DNA of 36,655 bases from Candidatus Kuenenia stuttgartensis (lineage in GTDB: Bacteria > Planctomycetota > Planctomycetia > Planctomycetales > Planctomycetaceae), in assembly GCA_945861865.1 (NCBI GenBank), contig CAMAWN010000037.1, positions 1 through 36,655 of the forward strand, given 5' to 3'. The notes beneath the pieces were generated by a model. That model searched no databases. It saw only the letters and a list, made by a program, of their open reading frames with translations, and was not told where the DNA came from. A program made the translations under genes and the position numbers. Positions 17,643 to 27,128 of this stretch are shown here, in pieces; position 1 is the stretch's first letter, and each line of letters starts with the position of its first letter.

Positions 17643-17743
17643 GGCTGGCGAGAATAGTGTCGCGATTGGCAATTTGTGAAACAGAAATCGAGAGAACTTC
17701 AGGTTTCCTTCAGGTTGCCCGCAATCGTTGGCTCGGCTGGTGT

Positions 17744-17789
17744 TGGACTTGCCCACGTTTTGCGTGCGCGTAAAACGTGGGCAAGTCCA
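17744..17789. repeat. Long perfect hairpin just past ilvC
   Basis: Arms of 18 bases (17744-17761, TGGACTTGCCCACGTTTT, and its exact complement at 17772-17789) flank a ten-base loop. The element begins 12 bases past the ilvC stop codon on the minus strand. It could end the ilvN-ilvC transcript, but no T-run follows, and its length is more like that of a dispersed palindromic repeat. Confidence 0.75.
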
Positions 17790-17801
17790 GGATCTCGTCG
17801 G

Positions 17802-18806
<1,005 letters not shown>

Positions 18807-18881
18807 GATTTCGTGGTGTGTCCGTTGTCAGTGGTCCGAGGTGGGAAAGAGTCCTTCTACAAATTTCATCCTGAGAGAGCT

Positions 18882-19376
18882 TCACTCGTTGGGAGTGACT
18901 TCGTGGTCGCGTTGCAGAGCGATCCTGCCAGTGCGGACCATTTCGAGAATCCCGAACGGCCGCATCAGCTCGATGAACGCTTCCAGTTTTCCTTCTTGGC
19001 CGGAGATTTCGACCATCACATGCGTCAGGCTGACGTCCACGATCCGGCCCCGGAAGATCTCGACCAGTTCTTTGATTTCCGCGCGGCGGTCCTTCGCGGT
19101 GCTGACCTTCATCAGCATCAGATCGCGTTCGACATACTTCTGATCGGAGAAGTCAATCACGCGGACGACGTTGATGATTTTCTCAAGCTGCTTGCGAACC
19201 TGATCCAGCACCCGCTCGTCTCCTTCGACGACGAACGTGATGCGGGAGTATTCAGGGTTCTCGGTCTCGCCGACGGCGAGGCTTTCGATATTGAACGCGC
19301 GTGATGCCAGCATCCCGGAAATGTGTGCGAGCACACCGGGTTGGTTCATCACCAGCGCCGAGAGAACATGTTTCAT
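18882..19376 (-). CDS. ilvN: Acetolactate synthase small (regulatory) subunit
   Basis: This is the regulatory subunit that stimulates the catalytic IlvB subunit and confers feedback inhibition by valine. The 164-residue protein has an N-terminal ACT domain (HVLSALVMNQPGVLAHISGM) with the conserved NQPG turn near 12-16, then ESLAVGETENPEYSRITFVV, and a C-terminal domain with VIDFSDQKYVERDLMLMKV and IVDVSLTHVMVEISG. AGGTG lies eight bases before the ATG at 19376. The gene precedes ilvC, but the catalytic ilvB is not in the window, so it must lie elsewhere. The symbol ilvH is equally usable for this family. Confidence 0.95.
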   Translation of the reverse strand: MKHVLSALVMNQPGVLAHISGMLASRAFNIESLAVGETENPEYSRITFVVEGDERVLDQVRKQLEKIINVVRVIDFSDQKYVERDLMLMKVSTAKDRRAEIKELVEIFRGRIVDVSLTHVMVEISGQEGKLEAFIELMRPFGILEMVRTGRIALQRDHEVTPNE

Positions 19377-19401
19377 TCGTCAATCACCTTCGGAGACAGC
19401 T

Positions 19402-19447
19402 CTTTCCGGCCGGGACCGTAGCCAAACGCCCGCAGCTTGCCGGAAAG
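19402..19447 (-). promoter_or_regulatory. Possible stem-loop in the ilvN leader
   Basis: CTTTCCGG (19402-19409) and CCGGAAAG (19440-19447) are exact complements 30 bases apart, just upstream of the ilvN ribosome site. A structured leader could affect ilvN expression, but I see no leader peptide rich in Val, Leu or Ile codons, so classical attenuation is not supported. Confidence 0.25.
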
Positions 19448-19551
19448 GGGCGGCAGTCTAAGGCCGATTCCGTCGATTCACAACGATTCGGAAGTCGGCG
19501 GACGACCTCCGAAAACCTCGCGAGTTCCCGCAGAAATCCGGCTCCGGGACG

Positions 19552-22062
19552 TCACAGAATCGCCAGAGGATGCCGTCGCTCTTCGAGCGTGCCGCGAGTC
19601 ACCCCGACTCGATTCGCGGCGTTGAGCTTTTTCCAGACATCGCGGCCGGCGACTCGCCCCGACAACAGATCGCGATACGAATCGAGCATCAGACGAATCT
19701 CATCCGGCGATTCGTCCAACAACTCGACTCGGAAGTTTCTCACGCCGCACGACAGCAATTCGGACACAACTTCGGCACCGCTTTGCGGGATCGCGTTGAA
19801 CAGCGTGTTGCGGCAACCGACGTCGGCGGTCAAGCGATGCTCGACCCCTTGCCGGTCTCGCAGATGCACTTCGTGACGATCGCATGGCCGGCCGCAGTTC
19901 GTCGGATTCGTGCCGGGTGAGAGCACCGCGCAGAACACGCAATGCTCCATGTGGAACATCGGCATGTGTTGGTGAATGACAACCTCCAACCATTCCGGCG
20001 GACACGCGGCGACCAAGTCGAGCAACTGATCGCGGTTGAGATCGTAAGAAGCCGTGACTCGCCGCGCTCCCCGTTCGATGACGAATTGAGCGGTCAGTTC
20101 GTTCGTGACGTTCAGCGAAAAGTCGGCGACGAAGGGAACTCCCTCGTTTGCGAAGAACCACAAGCCTCCGAGATTCCGCACCAGAATTCCGTCGGCCCCG
20201 TGCTTCAGTAGTGCTCGAAACAAACCGGACTCCTCCGGCTTCTGAATGCGTGGCGTCGCCAGCCAAATCTCGGCGGCTGATTCGCGAGCGATCACGACTG
20301 CTTCGCGATACTCGCGAATATCCTGGAAATCGACCGCGATCCGTCGTTCGCCATGTGTCAACACGACGCGCAGTTGTTCGAGCGTGCGGCAAAGGACGTG
20401 CAGCATCGTGGAAGTGGTCGTCTCCTGCCGCTCGCTGGAAATACGAAGCCTCGACAACACCGACTCGCTCGCGAAACGGCGTTTCGGAACACTCGCGGCC
20501 GACGACTCCAACTGCCGAATCATCTCGTGCCGCAATTCGCTCAACACGCTCAGCGGAATCATCGGCGAGCCATCGATCACCGCGTCGAGATTTCGCAGTT
20601 CGTAAACCGTCTGCCCCAGCCGGCCAAGTTGCGACCGCAGGAAGTCAGGCGTCACCGGATGCTTCTTCGCCGCCTCCAGCGGCAACGGCGACGAAACATC
20701 ACAAGCCGCCCCATTCGTCGAGCGTCCCATAATTCGCAGTGACTGGCCGACACTCGCTTCGACTCGCAGATTGAGCGGGACGCGGCGCAGCGGGTCCGCG
20801 CTCGTGAACGTCTTCCGTAGTCGAGCCGACAGCTTCGGATCGTCCGTCTTCCAGAGTTGCTGTCCCGGCCACAGCCGCTCGAAGTCGATCGCACCGTGCT
20901 GGAAGGACAACTCGACGAGACCGCTCGACACCGGCCGATCCAATAGACGATCACGCTGCCAGACCTCGTAGACGCGACCGCCTTGCTCGTCGTTGTCCGC
21001 GCGGTTGCCTTCAAACACGAGTCCATCACCAGCCGCGATGCCGCACGCGAGTTGAACCGCGACGCGGCCGCGTGCTGCTGACTGCACCGTGCCGAGAAAC
21101 ACGCCGCGCTTTGCCGACGAGATCGCCGGGACGAGCATCTTGTGATCGTCACCTCGCAACCACCCGGGCGAGAAGCCGCGCGAGAACGACAACTGCATCT
21201 CTTCGACGTCTTGTTTCGAGAACTCCACCGGCTGCTTCGCGAACGCGGCGTCGATCGCGCGGCGGTAATGCCGAGTGATGTTTGCTACGTACTCGGCGGA
21301 CTTCAGCCGGCCTTCGATTTTGAACGAGATCACACCCGCGTCGATCAACTCGGGAGTCAATTCATACGCCGCCAAATCCTGCGGACTGAGCAGATACTTT
21401 TGATCGCCGAGATCGACGTCCTCGCCGTCGCAAACCAACTCGTAAGGCAACCGGCAGGCCTGAGCACACTGCCCGCGGTTCGCACTTCGACCGCCGAGCG
21501 ATTCGCTCGTCAGGCACTGTCCCGAGTACGCGACGCAGAGCGCTCCGTGCACAAACGCCTCGAGCGGCATGTCGGTCTGCGACGAAATTTTTGCAATCTG
21601 ATCCAGCGACAGTTCGCGTGCGAGCACGACTCGCTCAACGCCCAATTCCTTCGCGATCTGAATCCCTTCGCTACTCGTCAGCGTCATCTGCGTCGAAGCA
21701 TGAATCGGCAAGTCGGGACAGATTGCGCGAATCAGCCGCGCCGCGCCGAGGTCTTGCACCAGCACCGCATCGACACCGGTCCCGGCTGCGACGCGGATGA
21801 CTCGCTCGACTTCCGGCAACTCGTTCGTGAAGACCAGCGTGTTGAGCGTCAGATAACCCTTCACGCCGCGTTCGTGCAACAACCGCATCAATTCGGGAAG
21901 TTGTTCTTCACCGATGTTCGTCGCGCGCGCCCGCGCGTTGAAGCCGGTGTCGAGACCGAAGTAAACGGCATCCGCACCATTCTCGACTGCCGCGAGAGCA
22001 CACTCCATGTCGCCGGCAGGAGCGAGCAGTTCTGGTCGATGATGGCGGAATGGCGGACTCAC
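19552..22062 (-). CDS. U32 family protein, RlhA-like, with DUF3656-type middle region
   Basis: U32 proteins were named as peptidases, but characterised members (RlhA, TrhP, UbiU/V) are Fe-S proteins acting in rRNA, tRNA or quinone hydroxylation. This 836-residue protein has the N-terminal U32 barrel (PELLAPAGDMECALAAVENG, residues 10-29) and the Cys cluster HGALCVAYSGQC...ANRGQCAQACR, with Cys176, Cys183, Cys199 and Cys203 as probable [4Fe-4S] ligands. A middle region (about 330-520) resembles DUF3656, and a second U32-like half ends with HCVFC and NCGRPCDRH motifs. 23S rRNA hydroxylation is the best guess. The GTG start at 22062 overlaps the mtdB stop (GTGA), implying translational coupling with a C1-metabolism gene. 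Confidence 0.88.
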   Translation of the reverse strand: MSPPFRHHRPELLAPAGDMECALAAVENGADAVYFGLDTGFNARARATNIGEEQLPELMRLLHERGVKGYLTLNTLVFTNELPEVERVIRVAAGTGVDAVLVQDLGAARLIRAICPDLPIHASTQMTLTSSEGIQIAKELGVERVVLARELSLDQIAKISSQTDMPLEAFVHGALCVAYSGQCLTSESLGGRSANRGQCAQACRLPYELVCDGEDVDLGDQKYLLSPQDLAAYELTPELIDAGVISFKIEGRLKSAEYVANITRHYRRAIDAAFAKQPVEFSKQDVEEMQLSFSRGFSPGWLRGDDHKMLVPAISSAKRGVFLGTVQSAARGRVAVQLACGIAAGDGLVFEGNRADNDEQGGRVYEVWQRDRLLDRPVSSGLVELSFQHGAIDFERLWPGQQLWKTDDPKLSARLRKTFTSADPLRRVPLNLRVEASVGQSLRIMGRSTNGAACDVSSPLPLEAAKKHPVTPDFLRSQLGRLGQTVYELRNLDAVIDGSPMIPLSVLSELRHEMIRQLESSAASVPKRRFASESVLSRLRISSERQETTTSTMLHVLCRTLEQLRVVLTHGERRIAVDFQDIREYREAVVIARESAAEIWLATPRIQKPEESGLFRALLKHGADGILVRNLGGLWFFANEGVPFVADFSLNVTNELTAQFVIERGARRVTASYDLNRDQLLDLVAACPPEWLEVVIHQHMPMFHMEHCVFCAVLSPGTNPTNCGRPCDRHEVHLRDRQGVEHRLTADVGCRNTLFNAIPQSGAEVVSELLSCGVRNFRVELLDESPDEIRLMLDSYRDLLSGRVAGRDVWKKLNAANRVGVTRGTLEERRHPLAIL

Positions 22063-22916
22063 AGCGATTGTCCGATGGCGTAGATTGCGGCCGTGTCGAG
22101 TACTTGATCGTTGGACTCGAACAGGCGAGCGACGGCGGCGCGATGAATTTTCATTTTTGTGCCGCCGACGCCGATGGCTCCGTAGCAGAGTTGGCCGTCG
22201 CGGTCCTTCGCCTTGTCCATGACTTCGACACCGCCGAGTCCCAGTGGCGGGACGGCGTTCAGATCGACGGCGACACGCAGCGATTTCAAACTCGCTCGGC
22301 GCTCAGCGGAGAGCAACTCGATGCCAGCCGCTCCGGCCGCGATGATCAACGAAACGCCATCGCACGCCTCGGCGAGTTCGGCATCCGTGCCGGTTGCGAC
22401 CGGAGTCACTCGCGCGGCGGAGAGGACTTTCGCGATGGCGAAACAGGTCTGCTCGGCCTTGTCGCGCGTGCGTGAGCCGACTCGGACTTCGGCTCCCTCA
22501 GCCGCGAGGATTTGAGCGGCTCGATGCCCGACCGGGCCGGTGCCGGCAAGGATCAGCACATGTGCTCCGGTCAGCGGCACATGCTTGCGACACGCCAGCA
22601 CCGCCGCCGCCGCCGTCGTGTTCGAGCCGTTGGAGTCCATCAGCGTTGAGACTCGCATCGGACCGAAAAAGGTCTTCTGCACTTTCGCGAAAAGCTGCTC
22701 GCCAGCGGCAACATTGCTGCCACCGATGAAGATCGCGGTGTTCTTCAAGTCCGGCACGCCGCGCGTGAAGATCGCTCCGTGAACAAGCCCAACAACGTTT
22801 TCGGGCGTAACGCCGCCGTAAGAAAACAACTCATCGACACCGGAGTCGATCGCGACGACTCGGTCGAAGACAGATGGCTGCGGATCAGTGTCGAGTTGAA
22901 TCAGGATTTTTCGCAT
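22059..22916 (-). CDS. mtdB: NAD(P)-dependent methylene-tetrahydromethanopterin dehydrogenase
   Basis: MtdB oxidises methylene-H4MPT to methenyl-H4MPT in formaldehyde oxidation. The 285-residue protein shows the family N-terminus (KILIQLDTDPQPSVFDRVVA) and substrate region SYGGVTPENVVGLVHGAIFTRG. LMDSNGSNTTAAAAV lies near 92-106, the Rossmann motif is ILAGTGPVGHRAAQ, and SRTRDKAE binds the cofactor ribose. The C-terminal YGAIGVGGTKMKIHR is typical of MtdA/MtdB. MtdA or MtdC subtype cannot be excluded without alignment. It is downstream of fae, separated by a terminator-like hairpin, and overlaps the U32 gene by four bases. Confidence 0.92.
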   Translation of the reverse strand: MRKILIQLDTDPQPSVFDRVVAIDSGVDELFSYGGVTPENVVGLVHGAIFTRGVPDLKNTAIFIGGSNVAAGEQLFAKVQKTFFGPMRVSTLMDSNGSNTTAAAAVLACRKHVPLTGAHVLILAGTGPVGHRAAQILAAEGAEVRVGSRTRDKAEQTCFAIAKVLSAARVTPVATGTDAELAEACDGVSLIIAAGAAGIELLSAERRASLKSLRVAVDLNAVPPLGLGGVEVMDKAKDRDGQLCYGAIGVGGTKMKIHRAAVARLFESNDQVLDTAAIYAIGQSL

Positions 22917-22955
22917 CGGCGATCAGTGAAGTTCGGAAGGTGAATAAAGTCGAAT

Positions 22956-22995
22956 CGTAAACACAACGACCCGGCCTCACGTTGAAGCCGGGTCG
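22956..22995 (-). terminator. Terminator-like hairpin after fae
   Basis: CGACCCGGC (22967-22975) and GCCGGGTCG (22987-22995) make a perfect 9-bp GC-rich stem with an 11-base loop. On the minus strand it is followed by TTGTGTTTACG (22966-22956). It lies 26 bases past the fae stop and before mtdB, so part of the fae transcripts may end here, allowing fae to be expressed above its neighbours. Confidence 0.65.
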
Positions 22996-23021
22996 CGAGT
23001 CGTATCATCAAACCGCCAGAA

Positions 23022-23519
23022 CTAGCCCGCGAAGAACGGGTGCTTGGCGGTGTCTTTCTTGGCGAGCATTTCGTCGGCGCTCGGCTCGTTCTTCATGGCC
23101 CGAGCGATCGCCAGCAGCGTGGCGTCGTAGTTGTATTGGAAAATTTTCTTGTCGTCGTTGGCCTGCCAGTGAATGAACACGCCGCAGACGATGACCAGCT
23201 TCTCGGCCTGATCCTTGGGGATGATCCCCTTCTCGACGCTGTCGGCAACGGCCTTGGCGACGGCGTACTGAGCCGGGCCAAACATGTGGACGGCTTGCTT
23301 GGCTCCCTTGATCGTGACCTTGGTGATCATCACGGTCGACGGCTTGACGGCGAGATTCGCGGTCAACACGGCCAGCAAGTTGCTGTGGCCGGCGCTTTGG
23401 CGGGACAGAGCATTTGCAAACGCAACACCCACCGGGCCGTCCTTGTCACCGATCAGCAGATCGATGTGAGCCACTTCGTTACCTTCACCGCACAGAGCTT
23501 CGCCGACGTACATCGACAT
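23022..23519 (-). CDS. fae: Formaldehyde-activating enzyme
   Basis: Fae condenses formaldehyde with tetrahydromethanopterin to give methylene-H4MPT, the entry step of the H4MPT pathway, whose product is the MtdB substrate. The 165-residue length is standard. The N-terminus MYVGEALCGEGNEVAHIDL carries the catalytic His18. It is followed by LLIGDKDGPVGVAFANAL, then VMITKVTIKGAKQAVHMFGP, and PSADEMLAKKDTAKHPFF at the C-terminus, all family hallmarks. GAGGAG lies eight bases before the ATG at 23519, consistent with strong expression. Planctomycetes are among the few bacteria outside Proteobacteria known to carry these genes. Confidence 0.98.
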   Translation of the reverse strand: MSMYVGEALCGEGNEVAHIDLLIGDKDGPVGVAFANALSRQSAGHSNLLAVLTANLAVKPSTVMITKVTIKGAKQAVHMFGPAQYAVAKAVADSVEKGIIPKDQAEKLVIVCGVFIHWQANDDKKIFQYNYDATLLAIARAMKNEPSADEMLAKKDTAKHPFFAG

Positions 23520-23734
23520 AGTTGCAACTCCTCGTTTGAAAATGGACGGGGACGGCGGCTTGTTCGGTCGAACGGCTTTGGACGAACCACGTCGCGAAGC
23601 ACCGCACCCCAGAATCTTCGAGAACGCGGACGCTCCGCACCTCGCGACCCGGACGGTCGATCTGAAACGTGCGATGGTGTATCAACTGCCGAAACGCTTC
23701 GCCAGCCAGCCGAATGGCCTCAACGACCGCTTTC

Positions 23735-24883
23735 ATGCCGACTTCACACCCACCGCTGCTGATCCTCGGTGCGAGCACTCGCGCCGCCGCCGCCAGCGCC
23801 GTCCGAGCCGGCTTCGCTCCCGTCTGCGCCGACCGCTTTGGTGACGAGGACTTGCGACACATCGCCTCGGTGATCGCCGTAGACAACGACCTGCACCGCA
23901 CGCTGGATGCCGTCAAGAAGCTACCTCCCACACCGTGGATGTACACCGGATCGCTGGAGAACGATCCCAAGTTCATCGCGTCGGTCAGCGAGCGACACAC
24001 GCTGCTCGGCAACCCGCGCGAGGTGCTGCGAAAAGTCCGCGATCCGTTCTGGCTGGAGCGGACGCTGCGGGCATACGACCTGCCCGCGTTGCGAGTTCGA
24101 TCCGTTCGCCGCTTGGCCGCCCTCGTTCAAGCGACGAGCGAGCGTTGGCTGCTCAAGCCGACTCGCGGCGGAGGCGGGTGCCGCATCGCGGTTTGGTCCG
24201 GTCAGGCTCCGTTCACTTCCGAGCAATTCCACGTTCAAGAGCAGCGACTCGGCAAGCCGATGTCCGCGCTCTTCATTGGCCGACCAGACGCTGCCGAACT
24301 GATCGGCGTCTGCGAGCAACTCATCGGCCCCACTGCCGGCGCACCGACCGAGTTCGGCTACGCCGGCTCCATCGGCCCAATCACGGTGAACGATCGAACT
24401 CGCGAACTGCTGCAACGACTCGGCGACACGCTGACTTGCGAAGCCCAACTGCGCGGTCTGTTCGGCATCGACTTCATCCTCGCCGACGACATCCCGTGGC
24501 TGGTCGAACTCAACCCGCGCTACACCGCCTCCGTCGAAGTCCTCGAACGGGCACTCGGACGCGCTTTGCTGACCGAACACGCAACGGCCTGCGGACACCG
24601 TGCCGCGACCGTCAGGGGGCCTGCTCTGAATTGCATCGTCGGCAAACAAATCGTCTACGCGGCTGGAGACCTGACCGCTCCGCCTCTCGATGATCTCTTC
24701 GAGGCCGACGGACACACTCCTGAATTACCGCTGATCGCGGACATCCCCGCGTCCGGCAGTCGCATCGCCAACGGCTGGCCGATTTGCACCGTTTTTGCAG
24801 AGGGTGAGACCATTACTGGTTGCCGAGAGCAACTCGCAGTGAGAGGTCGAATGATTAGCCACATCATGCGCTTGCCAGATTGA
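23735..24883 (+). CDS. ATP-grasp domain protein, possibly of the H4MPT gene set
   Basis: ATP-grasp enzymes form an acylphosphate and ligate it to an amine. The protein (382 residues from 23735) begins with a pre-ATP-grasp Rossmann-like domain (PPLLILGASTRAAAASAVRAGF). The ATP-binding part has RWLLKPTRGGGGCRI near 134-148. DFILADDIPWLVELNPRYTA, around residues 250-269, contains the metal-binding ELNPR motif. The substrate cannot be read from sequence. ATP-grasp genes occur in the H4MPT clusters of methylotrophs, and this one is divergent from fae (215 bases apart), so a role in cofactor synthesis is a reasonable inference. In-frame ATGs at 23669 and 23717 exist, but similarity starts after 23735. 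Confidence 0.8.
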   Translation: MPTSHPPLLILGASTRAAAASAVRAGFAPVCADRFGDEDLRHIASVIAVDNDLHRTLDAVKKLPPTPWMYTGSLENDPKFIASVSERHTLLGNPREVLRKVRDPFWLERTLRAYDLPALRVRSVRRLAALVQATSERWLLKPTRGGGGCRIAVWSGQAPFTSEQFHVQEQRLGKPMSALFIGRPDAAELIGVCEQLIGPTAGAPTEFGYAGSIGPITVNDRTRELLQRLGDTLTCEAQLRGLFGIDFILADDIPWLVELNPRYTASVEVLERALGRALLTEHATACGHRAATVRGPALNCIVGKQIVYAAGDLTAPPLDDLFEADGHTPELPLIADIPASGSRIANGWPICTVFAEGETITGCREQLAVRGRMISHIMRLPD

Positions 24884-25504
24884 TCACCGAAGCGAGATTC
24901 ACGTCATCGCCCGATGATTACTAGCGCTGATTGGTTTCATTGGAATTTGTCCTTCTGCTCGTCGAGCATTTGTCGAAAACTTTTTGCATCAAAGCGGCAC
25001 AGCCTTCGTTGTCCAGTCGCATCCGCCTCAATGCCGCCCTGCGTTTCAGCACGCAGTCAAAATCCAGGAGACAGATACCAAACCAACAGCTCTCGCGCCA
25101 GTTCGCCTACACTAATCAATGATGCGCGCTGGCCGTGGCGAAGAAGGTCAGCTACACGATGCTGACGCACCATCTCCAACAGAGATCAGGATCTTTCCGC
25201 CACTCCCGCAAACACCCGGTGAACCGCTGCGTCAACTTTGCCCCGCGATCCCGCCGAGCGATCGGCAACAACCCGGAGTCGGTCGTCAGTTGCCCGAGAG
25301 ACTTCCGCACGACAAGATCACGACTCGCTTAACTCCCCAACGACAACTCAGCACTCGGCGAATCGTCGGTGACACTCTGCGAACTCTGGCGGCGGCTTCC
25401 GTGCGCGGTTCAAGTTACTCGTCGTCAACAACTTCACCCGCACTTGGCCGCCGCTGTTCGTCACGCACACGAATAATCTGGGCTAAAACACACGGACAAC
25501 AACC
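24884..25504. other. 621-base region without a supported gene
   Basis: It lies between the ATP-grasp and GH13 genes. Overlapping frames of 63-129 codons are open on the plus strand (24914-25165, 25119-25508, 25135-25332), but they overlap in different frames and show no domain, signal peptide or ribosome site. I see no tRNA, terminator or inverted repeat. The stretch may be a decayed gene or a long untranslated region. Confidence 0.45.
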
Positions 25505-26986
25505 ATGACGAACCCTCGCTACCCGTCGCTGTACCAAATCAACACTCGCGTTTGGCTGACCGAATTGTCTCGCACGCTCGGCCGCCGTGCGACGTTGGAC
25601 GACATTCCCGATGCGGCGCTCGATCAGTTTGCTCAACAGGGCTTCGATTGGATTTGGTTGCTGAGTGTGTGGCAGACCGGCCCAGCCGCTCAAGCCGTCT
25701 CGCGAGCGAATCCCGGGTGGCGGCGTGAGTTCGAGGAGACGCTGCCGGACCTCACGGACGAAGACATCGCCGGTTCTGGGTTCGCCATTCAAAGCTACAC
25801 GGTCCATCGCGATCTGGGCGGCGATGCAGCGCTCGTGCGACTGCGGGCACGGATGCAGAAGCGTGGGCTGAAACTGATGCTCGACTTCGTGCCGAACCAC
25901 ATGGCACCGGATCATCTGTGGATCAACGAGCACCCGGACTACTTCGTCCACGGCCGCGAGATTGATCTCGCTCACTCGCCCCGGAATTACTGCCGCGTGA
26001 AAACGAAAACCGGATCGCTGCTGCTCGCTTACGGCCGCGACCCGTACTTCGAGGGCTGGCCCGACACGCTGCAACTCAACTACGGCAACCCGGCCTTGCA
26101 GCAAGCGATGACCGGCGAACTGATTCGCATCGCCGGGCAATGCGACGGAGTGCGCTGCGACATGGCGATGCTCGTCCTGCCCGATGTGTTTGAACGAACT
26201 TGGGGCATCCGGGCCGATCTCTTCTGGCCGAAGGCGACCGAGTCTGTGCGGCGGGCGCATCCAAACTTCCAGTTCATGGCCGAGGTCTATTGGGATCTCG
26301 AATGGACGATGCAGCATCAGGGCTTCGACTACGCCTACGACAAGCGGTTGTACGACCGGCTGCGTGAGCACCACGCTCGCCCCGTGCGCGAACACTTTCA
26401 CGCGGGGCTGGATTACCAGGACAAGCTCGCTCGCTTTCTGGAGAACCACGACGAACCGCGAACGGCGGCGACGTTTTCGCGAGACGTTCACCAAGCGGCG
26501 GCGGTCGTCACGTTCCTGTCCCCCGGGCTGCGATTCTTCCATCAAGGCCAGTTCGAGGGCCGCCAGAAACGAATCTCGCCGCATCTCGTCCGCGCACCCG
26601 CCGAACCGATCGACACCGATCTGTCCGAGTTTTATGCCCGCCTGCTCACCGCGCTGCGACAACCGGCGGTGCGTGACGGAAACTGGCAACTCGTCGAATG
26701 CCGCCCCGCTTGGGACGGCAATCCGACTCACGATTGCTTCATCGCCTTCGCCTGGGAGAAGTCTCCGGCCGAACGAGTGATCGCCGCCGTGAATTATTCG
26801 GACCACCAAAGCCAATCCAAACTCCATCTGCCGTTTGCCATCGAATCGAACAAGACGTACCGCTTCCAAGACCTCCTCCACAACGCCAGCTACGATCATC
26901 CCGGAGCGGAACTTGCCACCAACGGTTTGTTCGTGGACTTGCCAGCTTGGGGCAGTCACGTCTTTTCCATGACCACCGTGTGCTGA
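25505..26986 (+). CDS. GH13 alpha-amylase-family glycosidase
   Basis: GH13 enzymes cleave or transfer alpha-glucosidic bonds by a retaining mechanism. All four conserved regions are present: DFVPNH (127-132), GVRCDMAML (215-223) with the nucleophile Asp219, AEVYWD (259-264) with the acid/base Glu260, and ENHDEPR (313-319) with His315 and Asp316. A C-terminal beta domain (about 410-493) has VIAAVNYSDHQSQSKLHLPF. At 493 residues it is a compact single-barrel enzyme. It has no signal peptide, so it probably acts in the cytoplasm on glycogen, trehalose or malto-oligosaccharides; the specificity cannot be told. No Shine-Dalgarno is seen before the ATG. Confidence 0.92.
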   Translation: MTNPRYPSLYQINTRVWLTELSRTLGRRATLDDIPDAALDQFAQQGFDWIWLLSVWQTGPAAQAVSRANPGWRREFEETLPDLTDEDIAGSGFAIQSYTVHRDLGGDAALVRLRARMQKRGLKLMLDFVPNHMAPDHLWINEHPDYFVHGREIDLAHSPRNYCRVKTKTGSLLLAYGRDPYFEGWPDTLQLNYGNPALQQAMTGELIRIAGQCDGVRCDMAMLVLPDVFERTWGIRADLFWPKATESVRRAHPNFQFMAEVYWDLEWTMQHQGFDYAYDKRLYDRLREHHARPVREHFHAGLDYQDKLARFLENHDEPRTAATFSRDVHQAAAVVTFLSPGLRFFHQGQFEGRQKRISPHLVRAPAEPIDTDLSEFYARLLTALRQPAVRDGNWQLVECRPAWDGNPTHDCFIAFAWEKSPAERVIAAVNYSDHQSQSKLHLPFAIESNKTYRFQDLLHNASYDHPGAELATNGLFVDLPAWGSHVFSMTTVC

Positions 26987-26991
26987 CAAAT

Positions 26992-27025
26992 GGATGGTTT
27001 CACATTGAGCAACTCGGAACCATCC
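26992..27025. repeat. Hairpin past the GH13 gene
   Basis: GGATGGTT (26992-26999) and AACCATCC (27018-27025) form a perfect 8-bp stem with an 18-base loop, starting six bases past the GH13 stop codon. No T-run follows on the plus strand, so a terminator role is only possible. Confidence 0.4.
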
Positions 27026-27115
27026 TGAGATGCCGATTCCGGCTCCAATGATGGCGATTCACAAGGGGGTGGAGTCTTGCGACATGGTGCACGTTTCCAG
27101 CGTGCCCGGACCAAC

Positions 27116-27121
27116 TACACT
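27116..27121 (+). promoter_or_regulatory. Possible -10 box giving a leaderless transcript
   Basis: TACACT ends seven bases before the chosen ATG of the CPBP protease gene, which has no ribosome site. The arrangement matches the one before the carbamoyltransferase gene. No good -35 box is seen. Confidence 0.22.
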
Positions 27122-27128
27122 TCGACGC

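Noticed and set aside
19377..19551. Amino-acid attenuator or riboswitch before ilvN
   Set aside because: One weak stem is present, but no Val/Leu/Ile-rich leader peptide or terminator was found.
21142..22083. 313-codon plus-strand open frame opposite the U32 gene
   Set aside because: The Cys cluster and U32 motifs read on the minus strand; this is a shadow.
23485..24012. Minus-strand 175-codon open frame over the fae start and the ATP-grasp start
   Set aside because: It overlaps two well-supported genes and is explained by the shadow of the ATP-grasp coding frame and GC-rich composition.
25415..26989. 524-codon minus-strand open frame opposite the GH13 gene
   Set aside because: All four GH13 motifs are on the plus strand; the antisense frame is long only because of the codon bias of the real gene.
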